Position numbers and translations under genes: made by a program
Shown: positions 51,380-60,548 of the stretch, piece after piece
Position numbering within the stretch: position 1 is the stretch's first letter
Layout of the letters: every line of letters begins with the position of its first letter
The notes under the pieces: generated by a model
Told to the model about the DNA's origin: nothing
What the model saw: the letters and a program-made list of their open reading frames with translations, nothing else
The model's database searches: none
From: Indolivaga capnocytophagoides DSM 22835
Lineage (GTDB): Bacteria; Bacteroidota; Bacteroidia; Bacteroidales; Dysgonomonadaceae
Direction: 5' to 3'
Length of the DNA stretch: 64,000 bases
NCBI RefSeq assembly: GCF_000426485.1
Contig: NZ_AUFL01000004.1
Coordinates: 186,001-250,000 of the forward strand

Positions 51380-53224
51380 ATGTCAGATCAGGTTCAAATA
51401 AAAGATGTTCAGGATATTGTCATCCGATTTTCCGGAGATTCCGGCGATGGAATGCAGTTATCCGGAACATTATTTTCAAGTTTATCTGCAATACTTGGAA
51501 ACCAGATAGCTACATTTCCCGACTTTCCGGCCGAAATCAGAGCTCCCCAAGGTACATTAAGCGGAGTGTCGGGCTTCCAGATGCAGATAGGTAAAAGCGT
51601 TTATAATTCAGGAGGAAATACGGATGTTTTAATTGCCATGAATCCTGCTGCATTGAAAGTCAATGCAAAACATGTGAAGAGTAATTCTGTCATTTTGATA
51701 GATACCGACTCTTTTACAAAAAGGGATCTGGAAAAAGCGGAATTCAAGACAGATACTCCTTTTGTTGAATTGAACCTGACTACACAGCAAATTGTAGCAG
51801 TACCTATTTCTTCTTTAACTAAAGATAGCCTGGCTGATTTTGATTTGGACATGAAAAGCAAGATCCGTTGCAAGAACATGTTTGCTTTGGGACTTGTCTG
51901 CTGGTTATTCAACAAGCCCATTGATGTTGTAAACGGAATGCTATCTACCAAGTTTTCGAAAAAACCGTTATTGGCACAAGCTAATCTTACGGTTTTAGCG
52001 AATGGCTATAATTATGGACAAAACCGTGATATGACAGTCACATCTTATAGAATAGAATCTCTGAATATGGAGAAAGGGTTTTATATGGATGTAAATGGAA
52101 ATACCGCAACAGCATACGGACTCATTGCAGCAGCGGAGAACGCTAATCTGCAATTATTCTTAGGCTCCTATCCTATAACTCCGGCTACAGATATTCTTCA
52201 TGAATTGGTTAAGCGCAAAGAATTAGGCGTTAAAGTTGTACAAGCCGAAGATGAAATTGCTGGCGTTTGTACTGCTATAGGTGCAAGTTTTGCGGGAGAT
52301 CTGGCTGTTACTTCTACATCAGGACCGGGCTTGGCTCTTAAAGGTGAAGCTATAGGCTTGGCTGTTATGGCCGAATTGCCATTGGTTATAGTAGATGTTC
52401 AGAGAGGGGGGCCATCAACAGGATTACCAACAAAAACAGAACAGACCGATCTTCGTCAGGCATTGTACGGAAGAAATGGTGAAAGCCCTATTGTTGTGGT
52501 TGCGGCAACTAGTCCTACTAATTGTTTTGATTCTGCATATTGGTCTTCAAAAATAGCATTAGAACATATAACTCCGGTTATATTGCTTACCGATAGCTAT
52601 ATAGCAAATGGAGCTTCGGCTTGGAAAATTCCCGATTTGAAGAATTATCCCTCAATAAAGCCTCATACTATCGACCAATATAAAGGTAATGAATGGAATG
52701 TCGCTGTACGTGACGAAAACACTTATGCCAGATATTGGGCAGCTGCCGGCACTGCAGGTTTTACTCATCGAATAGGTGGACTCGAAAGAGATTACAATAC
52801 GGGAGCAATCTCAACAGATCCGGATAATCACCAGAGGATGGTTGATACAAGGAAAAACAAGATTGCAAAAATAGCGGACTTTATTCCCGAACAAATTGTT
52901 TTGGGGGATGAATCGTCCGAAACTCTGGTTGTTGGCTGGGGTGGAACATACGGGCATTTGCGTGAAGCTGTAGAGTTGATGAACAGAGATGGAAAAAAGA
53001 TTGCGTTATCTCATTTCTGTTTTATTAGTCCGTTGCCTAAGAATACCGAGGCTATTTTGCGAAAATATAAGAAGATAATCGTAGCAGAGCAAAATAACGG
53101 ACAATTTGCCGGATACCTTGCTGAACAGTTTTCAAACCTACCTATCGCAAAATATAATGTTGTGAATGGACAGCCTTTTGAAGTAAGTGATTTGGTTGAG
53201 TTTTTCACTAAAGAGATTGAATAA
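51380..53224 (+). CDS. korA: 2-oxoglutarate:ferredoxin oxidoreductase, alpha subunit (gamma-alpha fusion)
   Basis: 614 aa. The N-terminal ~190 residues are the gamma-type domain (DIVIRFSGDSGDGMQLSGTL, FPDFPAEIRAPQGTLSGVSG), fused to the alpha domain (TAYGLIAAAENANLQLFLGS, SYPITPATDILHELVK, AEDEIAGVCTAIGASFAGDL, TSGPGLALKGEAIGLAVMAE and VDVQRGGPSTGLPTKTEQTD). This fusion plus a separate beta subunit is the KorAB type. It decarboxylates 2-oxoglutarate to succinyl-CoA with reduction of ferredoxin, or runs in reverse in anaerobes; other 2-oxoacids cannot be excluded. korB follows after 5 bp. Confidence 0.92.
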   Translation: MSDQVQIKDVQDIVIRFSGDSGDGMQLSGTLFSSLSAILGNQIATFPDFPAEIRAPQGTLSGVSGFQMQIGKSVYNSGGNTDVLIAMNPAALKVNAKHVKSNSVILIDTDSFTKRDLEKAEFKTDTPFVELNLTTQQIVAVPISSLTKDSLADFDLDMKSKIRCKNMFALGLVCWLFNKPIDVVNGMLSTKFSKKPLLAQANLTVLANGYNYGQNRDMTVTSYRIESLNMEKGFYMDVNGNTATAYGLIAAAENANLQLFLGSYPITPATDILHELVKRKELGVKVVQAEDEIAGVCTAIGASFAGDLAVTSTSGPGLALKGEAIGLAVMAELPLVIVDVQRGGPSTGLPTKTEQTDLRQALYGRNGESPIVVVAATSPTNCFDSAYWSSKIALEHITPVILLTDSYIANGASAWKIPDLKNYPSIKPHTIDQYKGNEWNVAVRDENTYARYWAAAGTAGFTHRIGGLERDYNTGAISTDPDNHQRMVDTRKNKIAKIADFIPEQIVLGDESSETLVVGWGGTYGHLREAVELMNRDGKKIALSHFCFISPLPKNTEAILRKYKKIIVAEQNNGQFAGYLAEQFSNLPIAKYNVVNGQPFEVSDLVEFFTKEIE

Positions 53225-53229
53225 TAAAC

Positions 53230-54258
53230 ATGGATACAATATTAAAACAAGCACCTCACGAAACAAGAGATTATAAAAGTGACCAGTATGTACGTTGGTG
53301 TCCCGGGTGCGGAGATCATGCTATACTTACCTGCCTGCATAAAGCAATGGCTTTCTTGCAGTTGGAACCACATCAGGTTGCGGTTATATCGGGAATCGGA
53401 TGCTCCTCTCGTCTTCCTTATTATATGAATACTTATGGTTTTCATACTATCCACGGACGAGGTGCAGCTGTGGCTACAGGCGTAAAAGTGGCAAAACCCG
53501 AATTATCGGTTTGGCTTGCAACAGGAGACGGAGATAGTCTTGCTATCGGTGGTAACCATTTTATACATGCAGTAAGACGTAATGTTGATATTAATATTTT
53601 ATTATTGAACAATAAAATTTATGGGTTGACCAAAGGGCAATACTCTCCTACCTCGGATAGAGGATTTGTTTCAAAATCATCGCCTTATGGTACGGTTGAA
53701 GACCCTTTTCATCCAATAGAACTAGCATTAGGTGCAAGAGGGATGTTCTTTGCCCGTTGTATAGATGTTGATCTTAAAAACACATCGAATATCTTTGTCG
53801 AAGCCGAAAAACATAAGGGTACATCTGTTGTGGAGATACTGCAAAATTGTGTAATATTTAATGATAATATTCACAAAGAAATTGTAGATAAATCATATCG
53901 GGATGATCGTACCATTATGTTGAAACAAGGCGAGAAAATGATTTTCGGAACCAATATGGATAAAGGGCTTGTTCAAGACGGGTTTAATCTGAAAGTGGTA
54001 ACTATCGGACAAGATGGTTATACAATGGAAGATATTCTTGTACATGATGCTACAACTCCTGACAATACATTACACCAAAAACTAGGGTTGATGGATCCTA
54101 AAAATGGTTTTCCTTTGGCGTTAGGTATTATGAGAAATGTTAAAGGATTGTGTTACGACCAAGAAGTAGACAGACAGGTAAAAGAAGTACAATCTCATAA
54201 CAAGACCCGTTCATTGCAGGATTTGCTGATGAAAGGTGAAGTTTGGGAAGTAAAGTAA
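53230..54258 (+). CDS. korB: 2-oxoglutarate:ferredoxin oxidoreductase, beta subunit
   Basis: 342 aa. Thiamine pyrophosphate-binding subunit: YVRWCPGCGDHAILTCLHKA (residues ~20-39, the CPGCG), GIGCSSRLPYYMNTYGFHTI, HGRGAAVATGVKVAKPELSV, and the TPP/Mg motif TGDGDSLAIGGNHFIHAVRR continuing to NNKIYGLTKGQYSPTS. It lacks its own [4Fe-4S] ferredoxin domain, so electrons go to external ferredoxin. It needs TPP, the cofactor whose uptake is encoded by the riboswitch operon in this window. Confidence 0.93.
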   Translation: MDTILKQAPHETRDYKSDQYVRWCPGCGDHAILTCLHKAMAFLQLEPHQVAVISGIGCSSRLPYYMNTYGFHTIHGRGAAVATGVKVAKPELSVWLATGDGDSLAIGGNHFIHAVRRNVDINILLLNNKIYGLTKGQYSPTSDRGFVSKSSPYGTVEDPFHPIELALGARGMFFARCIDVDLKNTSNIFVEAEKHKGTSVVEILQNCVIFNDNIHKEIVDKSYRDDRTIMLKQGEKMIFGTNMDKGLVQDGFNLKVVTIGQDGYTMEDILVHDATTPDNTLHQKLGLMDPKNGFPLALGIMRNVKGLCYDQEVDRQVKEVQSHNKTRSLQDLLMKGEVWEVK

Positions 54259-54346
54259 ATCGGGTTTTGTTCAATTTCAGTTTTCTTGATTTCGAATATT
54301 CAAATATATTTCATATTTTTAAATTTCATGAATCAAACAAACATAT

Positions 54347-55696
54347 ATGACAAATCAAGAAAAATATGATTTACTGGCAGAAGGTGGGCAAAATTTATCT
54401 TCGGGAATGGCAGTGATTCCTACCCATGATGTAAATTTTGAACCTGCTTTGATAGAAAAAGCTTTAATAAGTAACAAACATTTCAAATTGAAGGCCTTTT
54501 CTCCTATTCAAGATTTCGGTTTGGGAGAAAAAGCCTTTAATGCTCAAATAGAGTACGATGAAAATACATATAGTATAAATCTTTATTTAGATTTAGTCAC
54601 TAATCTCAATCTGCATGAATATAGATTCGGTAATAATGTAGAGCAGGAATTAATTGAGCTAGCGACACAGCAAAAATATTTTGTTGGAGTATCCATGTCT
54701 TTTAGTGATGATATACTGAAATCATTTCATTTACAGCTAAAAGTTTTGAATGCCATAGTACCAGATGCTTCACTGTGTGTAGATTTCATGTCTTTGAAAT
54801 TACTTTCTCCCCAATGGCTGGCAATGACGGCTAAGTCCATGATTCCTCCGTCTCCCGATTATCTTTATACGATACATGCTGTATATAATGACGAACCGGA
54901 TGGAACACGTCATTATTGGTTACATACACATGGATTGCATCGTTGTGGTTCTGTCGAATTGGAAATGGTAGATATTACCCAATATCCGGAAGAGATGAAT
55001 ACGATGTTAAACATGGCTGCAAAAAGACTGCTAAACGGATCTATTGCTGAGCAAGAACGTTTCATGATCGGATATGATGGTATGGGCATAGATCTTTGCT
55101 GGTTACGCTGGGAAAAGGCTCTTAAAGACTTTGCTGATGATGTTATTGGTGGATTTAACGACCGTAAAGATGATAATGATATACATGCCGAGCCTGTAGG
55201 TGTGTTATATGCAGTACAAGAAGGTAATATGTCTTCTCCTGAAATATATGGAGCAACATTGGCCGAGAATCCAATTTATTACATATCTAATGAAGAAACC
55301 TATCGGATGAGCTGCCTTGCTAAAGAACGCTTTGCTTTTTATACTGAACTTTTCAAGACACACGCCCCGAAAGAAGAGAAAAAGTCTTTTCTTTCGAAAA
55401 TATTCGGTTCGGGAAAGCCTAAAGAGTCCGAATCATCTTGGCGTTTCTTGGTGAAATTAGGATTACATGTTGATAATGATAAATCGGGAAGTGAAAAAGA
55501 ACATCTCTGGTATGACGTACTGTCAATTGAAGGAGATAAGATAACAGGACGGTTACTGAATCAACCTTATTGGATATCAGGACTGAATGAAGGAGATATC
55601 AAAATATATCCTTTAGAATTATTGACGGATTGGTTAATTTATGGGCCCGAAAGTACATATACATCGGACACTATCTACGAATTGGGGTATAAATAA
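54347..55696 (+). CDS. DUF4026/DUF2314-like protein of unknown function
   Basis: 449 aa, soluble, no signal peptide. The C-terminal ~90 residues (KEHLWYDVLSIEGDKITGRL, LNQPYWISGLNEGDIKIYPL) resemble the DUF2314 fold, and the long N-terminal part (GLGEKAFNAQIEYDENTYSI, LCVDFMSLKLLSPQWLAMTA) resembles DUF4026. A lysine-rich linker (THAPKEEKKSFLSKIFGSGK) separates the two. No catalytic motif is visible. It stands alone between korB and a bidirectional terminator. The assignment rests on recalled family patterns and could be wrong in name. Confidence 0.5.
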   Translation: MTNQEKYDLLAEGGQNLSSGMAVIPTHDVNFEPALIEKALISNKHFKLKAFSPIQDFGLGEKAFNAQIEYDENTYSINLYLDLVTNLNLHEYRFGNNVEQELIELATQQKYFVGVSMSFSDDILKSFHLQLKVLNAIVPDASLCVDFMSLKLLSPQWLAMTAKSMIPPSPDYLYTIHAVYNDEPDGTRHYWLHTHGLHRCGSVELEMVDITQYPEEMNTMLNMAAKRLLNGSIAEQERFMIGYDGMGIDLCWLRWEKALKDFADDVIGGFNDRKDDNDIHAEPVGVLYAVQEGNMSSPEIYGATLAENPIYYISNEETYRMSCLAKERFAFYTELFKTHAPKEEKKSFLSKIFGSGKPKESESSWRFLVKLGLHVDNDKSGSEKEHLWYDVLSIEGDKITGRLLNQPYWISGLNEGDIKIYPLELLTDWLIYGPESTYTSDTIYELGYK

Positions 55697-55718
55697 AGTT
55701 TGCTGTTACTATACTTAA

Positions 55719-55764
55719 AAACAAAGAAAGGAAAGCTAAAATTAGCTTTCCTTTCTTTGTTTTT
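55719..55764. terminator. Bidirectional terminator between the DUF4026-like gene and purL
   Basis: AACAAAGAAAGGAAAGCTAA / TTAGCTTTCCTTTCTTTGTT, a perfect ~20-bp stem with a tiny loop and T-run. One of the longest hairpins in the window. Confidence 0.92.
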
Positions 55765-55777
55765 ATTTAGGGCTTAA

Positions 55778-58700
55778 TTACGCTAATGTATTCTCAATCC
55801 ATTTGCGGGCATTGATAAATGCTTCCATCCATGGAGTAACATCATCCCTACGGTTCTCAAAAGGATAGTATGCACATTGCCAAGGGAATATTGCACGTTC
55901 AGGGTGAGGCATAATTGCCAGATGTCTACCATCTTCCGAGCAAACAGCAGCTGTGTTGTAATCCGATCCGTTTGGATTCCCGGGATATGTATCATAGATG
56001 TATTTACCTACAATATTGTACGCCGATTCTTCTTCGGGTAAGATGAAACGTCCTTCCCCATGAGCGACCCATACACCTAATTTACTACCAGACAACGAAC
56101 CAAACATGACCGAATTATTCTGAGGTATTTCAACACTTAAGAATGTTGATTCGAATTTGTGTGAAATGTTATGATCCATTCGAGGTTTTACTGAACGGTT
56201 TGGAAATACCAATCCTAATTCCATCATCAGCTGACAGCCGTTACAAACACCAAGGCTGAGTGTATCTGTACGCTTATAGAACTTTTCAAGAGCATTTTTA
56301 GCTTTGTCATTAAACATGAAGCTGCCTGCCCATCCTTTTGCCGATCCCAAAACATCAGAGTTGGAAAAACCTCCACAAAATACAATAAGGTTTATATCTT
56401 CGAGTGTTTCACGCCCTGACGCTAAGTCTGTCATATGTACATCTTTCACATCAAAGCCGGCAAGGTAGAGTGTATAAGCCATCTCTCGCTCTCCGTTCGT
56501 CCCCTTCTCTCTGATAATCGCAGCCTTGATACCCGAACTGCCTTCGCGGTTTGGCGTAATTTCAAGATTGGATAATCGTCCACTGAATGATGGATTGATC
56601 TTGTACTGTACGGGTTGATTCTTATAGTTTTCGAAACGGGATTTGGCACACTCTTCCCCACTCTGTTTTCTGTCTAGTAGATAAGAAGATTCGTACCATA
56701 TATCGCGAAGTTCATCAATATCAAATTCTTCATAGAACTCATCTTTCTGAATTGTCAGTTTACGGGTTTCTGTGGGTCTTGCTACAATAGCATATCCAAT
56801 ACCATAATCATCCAGAATCTTTTCTACCAAATGGTGATGCTTTACCTGAATCAATACACCTGGATTTTCAGAGAACAAAACTTTTACGATATCAGCATTG
56901 TGCAATTTATCCAGACGTGCTTCAAGTCCTCCCTGAGGGTTCGCAAAACACATTTCTAACATTGCAGTAACCATACCTCCATCGGATATATCATGTCCGG
57001 CAAGAATCAGACCCCGGTCAAGAAGCTCTTGTACACATCCAAAAGCATTCTTAAAGTATTCGGGATCCCGTACAGTCGGAACTTCTTCGCCTAGCTTACT
57101 CATCGTTTGAGCAAGAGCCGAGCCTCCCAGCTTAAATGTATCGAAAGAGAAATCTATATAATATAAATAAGTTCCTTTGATATAAGCTAATACGGGAGAT
57201 ACTATCTTGCGTATATTCTTAACTTCTGCTGCTGCCGATATAATAACTGTTCCCGGTGCATATACCTTGTCGTCTCCGTACTTTTGAGTCATTGATAAAG
57301 AATCTTTTCCGGTAGGAATATTGATTCCCAGATCACAGGCAAAAGCAGAACATGCTTCAACAGCATTATAAAGACGAGCATCTTCTCCCGGATTACGGCA
57401 GGGCCACATCCAGTTTGCGCTTAAGGATACACTCTTCAAACCTTCTTCCAACGGAGCAAAGACGATGTTTGTCAAAGCCTCTGCTATCGCAATAACAGAT
57501 CCGGCTTCCGAATCAACCATTGCTACTTGTGGTGCATGTCCGATTGAAGTAGCAATACCCGACCGTCCTCTATAATCCAAGGCCACAGCACCCAAATCAC
57601 TCAAAGGAAGCTGTATCTCACCCTGACATTGTTGACGGGCAACTTTACCTGTTACAGAACGATCGACCTTATTGGTCAACCAGTCTTTACATGCAACAGA
57701 TTCCAATTGAAGAACATTTGTCAGATGCTTTCTTACGCTTACCAGTTTATAGTCCGGATTTGCATAATATTCATCTACAGTGCTGTCTGTCATGATTGTT
57801 TTAGGAGCTTTCCCGAAGAAATCCTCCAAGCTCAAATCAATTGGTCGTTTTCCATCAGCTTGTTCAAAAACAAACTTCATATCGTTGGTTGTTTCTCCAA
57901 CCACATACATCGGAGAACGTTCCCGATCGGCTATTTTTTGTATAGTTTCAATCGTTTCGGATGGAACAAGCATTCCCATTCTCTCCTGACTTTCGTTACC
58001 TACAATTTCTTTAGATGATAAGGTTGGATCTCCAACAGGTAACTGAGAAACGTCTATCTTTCCTCCTGTATATTCGACAAGTTCTGATAAGCAATTAAGA
58101 TGTCCACCTGCACCATGGTCATGTATCGATACTATGGGGTTTTTATCTCCTTCAGATAAAGTACGAATAACATTCGAAACACGTTTTTGCATTTCGGGGT
58201 TGGCTCGCTGTACAGCGTTCAATTCAATTCCGCTTGAATATTGACCTGTATCCACTGAAGATACAGCTCCTCCGCCCATTCCTATACGGTAGTTGTCACC
58301 TCCTAAAAGAACAACTTTTTCTCCCGGTTCCGGTTCATTTTTTATAGCATCGCGTTTATTGGCAAATCCGACACCTCCGGCAAGCATTATCACTTTATCA
58401 TAAGCAAACTTTTTACCGTTTTCGAAGTGTTCAAGGGTCAAGACTGAACCACAAATAAGAGGCTGTCCGAATTTGTTTCCAAAATCAGATGCACCATTTG
58501 ACGCTTTTATCAATATTTCTTCCGGAGTTTGGTACAACCAATCTCTTTCGGGCATTGTTTGCTCCCATTCACGACCTTCTTTTGTCCGAGGATAAGAGGT
58601 CATATAAACAGCAGTACCGGCAATAGGTAAAGAACCTTTTCCTCCACCCAATCTGTCCCGGATTTCGCCTCCGGTACCTGTTGCAGCACCATTAAATGGC

Positions 58701-59488
58701 TCTACTGTTGTGGGAAAGTTATGAGTTTCGGCTTTTAGAGAAATAACCGATTTTATTTGTTTAGTTTCGAAATAGTCCGGTTTGTCTCCACTTGCCGGAG
58801 CAAATTGTTCTATTTCTGGGCCATCATTGAAAGCAACATTGTCTTTATAAGCAGATACAAGCTTATTTAAGTTGGTATTCGCTGTTTTCTTAATTAACTG
58901 AAATAATGTACTTTCTTTTTCCTCTCCATCAATAATAAATGTACCGTTAAATATTTTGTGGCGGCAATGTTCAGAATTGACTTGAGAGAAACCGAACACT
59001 TCACTGTCCGTTAATTTTCGATCTAGCTTTTTACTAAGATCATTCAGATAATCTATTTCCTCAGAACTAAGCGCAAGACCTTCCTTCTCATTGTAAGCTG
59101 CTATATCTTCAATTTCAATGATAGGGTCAGGAGTTTTGTTTATTGTAAACAATTCTTGTCCAAGACCATTGTATATTTGTTGCAACATAGGGTCATAAGT
59201 AGAATCTTTATCTCCCGCAAAGAACTCTTCTATACGAATAATGCCGATGATACCCATATTTTGAGTGATTTCAACGGCATTTGTACTCCAGGGAGTAATC
59301 ATTTCTTTACGAGGCCCGACAAAGTATCCTTCTATACTCGAGGATTCGACCTGATTTGCTTCACCGAATAGCCATTTTAATTTGGAGATATCGGCTGTGT
59401 CGATAACCGACAAGGACTGGACTGCAATTATGTTTTTTGCTGAATTAAGGAAAAAAGAGATCATACTTTGATTAAGATATATTATCAC
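55778..59488 (-). CDS. purL: Phosphoribosylformylglycinamidine synthase, large single-chain form
   Basis: 1236 aa, the fused PurL type with the glutaminase domain. FGAM synthase core: SQVNSEHCRHKIFNGTFIID, KAETHNFPTTVEPFNGAATG, GGEIRDRLGGGKGSLPIAGT, SIHDHGAGGHLNCLSELVEY, and ILAGHDISDGGMVTAMLEMC. The C-terminal class I amidotransferase has FCGGFSNSDVLGSAKGWAGS, the Cys nucleophile in LGVCNGCQLMMEL and the His-Glu pair in AIMPHPERAIF. It makes FGAM from FGAR, glutamine and ATP, the step just before PurM. Copy 5 of the interspersed element starts 79 bp upstream. Confidence 0.96.
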   Translation of the reverse strand: MIIYLNQSMISFFLNSAKNIIAVQSLSVIDTADISKLKWLFGEANQVESSSIEGYFVGPRKEMITPWSTNAVEITQNMGIIGIIRIEEFFAGDKDSTYDPMLQQIYNGLGQELFTINKTPDPIIEIEDIAAYNEKEGLALSSEEIDYLNDLSKKLDRKLTDSEVFGFSQVNSEHCRHKIFNGTFIIDGEEKESTLFQLIKKTANTNLNKLVSAYKDNVAFNDGPEIEQFAPASGDKPDYFETKQIKSVISLKAETHNFPTTVEPFNGAATGTGGEIRDRLGGGKGSLPIAGTAVYMTSYPRTKEGREWEQTMPERDWLYQTPEEILIKASNGASDFGNKFGQPLICGSVLTLEHFENGKKFAYDKVIMLAGGVGFANKRDAIKNEPEPGEKVVLLGGDNYRIGMGGGAVSSVDTGQYSSGIELNAVQRANPEMQKRVSNVIRTLSEGDKNPIVSIHDHGAGGHLNCLSELVEYTGGKIDVSQLPVGDPTLSSKEIVGNESQERMGMLVPSETIETIQKIADRERSPMYVVGETTNDMKFVFEQADGKRPIDLSLEDFFGKAPKTIMTDSTVDEYYANPDYKLVSVRKHLTNVLQLESVACKDWLTNKVDRSVTGKVARQQCQGEIQLPLSDLGAVALDYRGRSGIATSIGHAPQVAMVDSEAGSVIAIAEALTNIVFAPLEEGLKSVSLSANWMWPCRNPGEDARLYNAVEACSAFACDLGINIPTGKDSLSMTQKYGDDKVYAPGTVIISAAAEVKNIRKIVSPVLAYIKGTYLYYIDFSFDTFKLGGSALAQTMSKLGEEVPTVRDPEYFKNAFGCVQELLDRGLILAGHDISDGGMVTAMLEMCFANPQGGLEARLDKLHNADIVKVLFSENPGVLIQVKHHHLVEKILDDYGIGYAIVARPTETRKLTIQKDEFYEEFDIDELRDIWYESSYLLDRKQSGEECAKSRFENYKNQPVQYKINPSFSGRLSNLEITPNREGSSGIKAAIIREKGTNGEREMAYTLYLAGFDVKDVHMTDLASGRETLEDINLIVFCGGFSNSDVLGSAKGWAGSFMFNDKAKNALEKFYKRTDTLSLGVCNGCQLMMELGLVFPNRSVKPRMDHNISHKFESTFLSVEIPQNNSVMFGSLSGSKLGVWVAHGEGRFILPEEESAYNIVGKYIYDTYPGNPNGSDYNTAAVCSEDGRHLAIMPHPERAIFPWQCAYYPFENRRDDVTPWMEAFINARKWIENTLA

Positions 59489-59566
59489 TTTACTAATCTG
59501 CGATCAAAGTTAATGAAAAGAATATAACAAATAAAGACTATTCTGATATTTCGATCTTAAAAAAGT

Positions 59567-59660
59567 AAGGTCTCTGACCTTTTATTGACTTTGCAAGCAT
59601 AAATGCAACAGACAGTTATCATTTTTAAATGTGTCAATAAATACTTCCTCTTACTTAAAA
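59567..59660 (+). repeat. Interspersed element, copy 5 (palindrome 59567-59581)
   Basis: AAGGTCTCTGACCTTTTATT, GACTTTGCAAGCATAAATGC, AACAGACAGTTATCATTTTT, AAATGTGTCAATAAATACTT, CCTCTTACTTAAAAGG. With copy 3 it shares all blocks over ~92 bp; it runs in the opposite orientation to purL and overlaps the terminator of the small helical-protein gene. Confidence 0.88.
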
Positions 59661-59692
59661 GGTTGATAATAAATTATTACCAACCTTTTTTG
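59656..59692 (-). terminator. Terminator of the small helical-protein gene
   Basis: AAAAGGTTG and CAACCTTTT arms with inner ATAATA/TATTAT-type pairing, ~22 bp past the stop. Confidence 0.65.
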
Positions 59693-59713
59693 CCTATCGA
59701 AAGATGTCCTATC

Positions 59714-60028
59714 TTATTTCTTTTTATCATCATCGAGAATATCGCTTGCTTTTTGAGCAACGTCTCTGGCTGTGCGTTTTGCTTGTATAGTTATATCTTC
59801 AACTTTGTCTTCTATTTTGTCTGAATATTCGCGAGCCTTCTTTGAAAATGTATCAAACAGAGATTTAGCTTGCCCTTTCAGATCCGAATACTTTTCTTTA
59901 AAGAATTTTTCCCAATCTATTTCGATTCCTTCTTTATCCATAAAGTCTTTGACTACTTTCATAGCTTTAATAGACTGTTCTTCGCTTAATCCGGCTTCTT
60001 CCTGTAATCGTTTGAGTAGGTTTTCCAT
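59714..60028 (-). CDS. Small acidic/basic helical protein
   Basis: 104 aa, entirely helical and charged: ENLLKRLQEEAGLSEEQSIK, DFMDKEGIEIDWEKFFKEKY, SDLKGQAKSLFDTFSKKARE, and a tail EDITIQAKRTARDVAQKASD ending in DDDKKK. The second half has a heptad-like amphipathic repeat reminiscent of YtxH or LEA-like stress proteins. No membrane segment or signal. Reads as a real gene because of consistent codon use and a terminator; no function can be assigned. Confidence 0.6.
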   Translation of the reverse strand: MENLLKRLQEEAGLSEEQSIKAMKVVKDFMDKEGIEIDWEKFFKEKYSDLKGQAKSLFDTFSKKAREYSDKIEDKVEDITIQAKRTARDVAQKASDILDDDKKK

Positions 60029-60160
60029 AATGTTATCTGCTTTTTAGTTCTATGATAAATAACATAAAATATGGTAATATAGTTTATATAAGTGTCCAAT
60101 ATTTATTGGAATGATTCTGAAAAAAGCGATCTTTGTTAAAACCTAAAACTAAAATATACA

Positions 60161-60517
60161 ATGGATAAGATTTCAAGTAAGCCTTTTTTCATCAGTAATC
60201 AAGAACCTGTTTATACTATAGATAAAGGTGTGACCCGTCAATTTATAGGATACACTAATGATCTGATGACCGTGAAAGTAATGTTTGAAAAAGGAGCTAT
60301 AGGATATCTACACAAACATGTACATACACAATCGGCTTATATTGCTGCCGGAAAATTTGAAGTAATGATCAATGGCGAAACAAAAGTACTGATAGCTGGA
60401 GACGGTTTTCTTGCCGAATCTAATATAGAGCATGGCGTTGTGTGTCTTGAGAGTGGGATTATCATTGATACATTTACTCCTATCCGTAAAGATTTTTATG
60501 AGACTATAAAAGAATAA
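60161..60517 (+). CDS. Single-domain cupin protein
   Basis: 118 aa. The cupin_2 barrel is clear: motif 1 GAIGYLHKHVHTQSAYIAAG with KFEVMINGE (about residues 46-74; metal ligands His, His and Gln/Glu), motif 2 LAESNIEHGVVCLESGIIID with a His. The fold binds a divalent metal and can be an isomerase, dioxygenase or sensor; its role here is unknown. Followed by a strong hairpin that separates it from the permease gene. Confidence 0.82.
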   Translation: MDKISSKPFFISNQEPVYTIDKGVTRQFIGYTNDLMTVKVMFEKGAIGYLHKHVHTQSAYIAAGKFEVMINGETKVLIAGDGFLAESNIEHGVVCLESGIIIDTFTPIRKDFYETIKE

Positions 60518-60541
60518 GCTGCTCTATGCAGCTTATTCTTT
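60510..60541. terminator. Bidirectional terminator after the cupin gene
   Basis: AAGAATAAGCTGC / GCAGCTTATTCTT with a 5-base loop, overlapping the cupin stop and just before the convergent permease stop. Confidence 0.88.
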
Positions 60542-60548
60542 TTATTCA

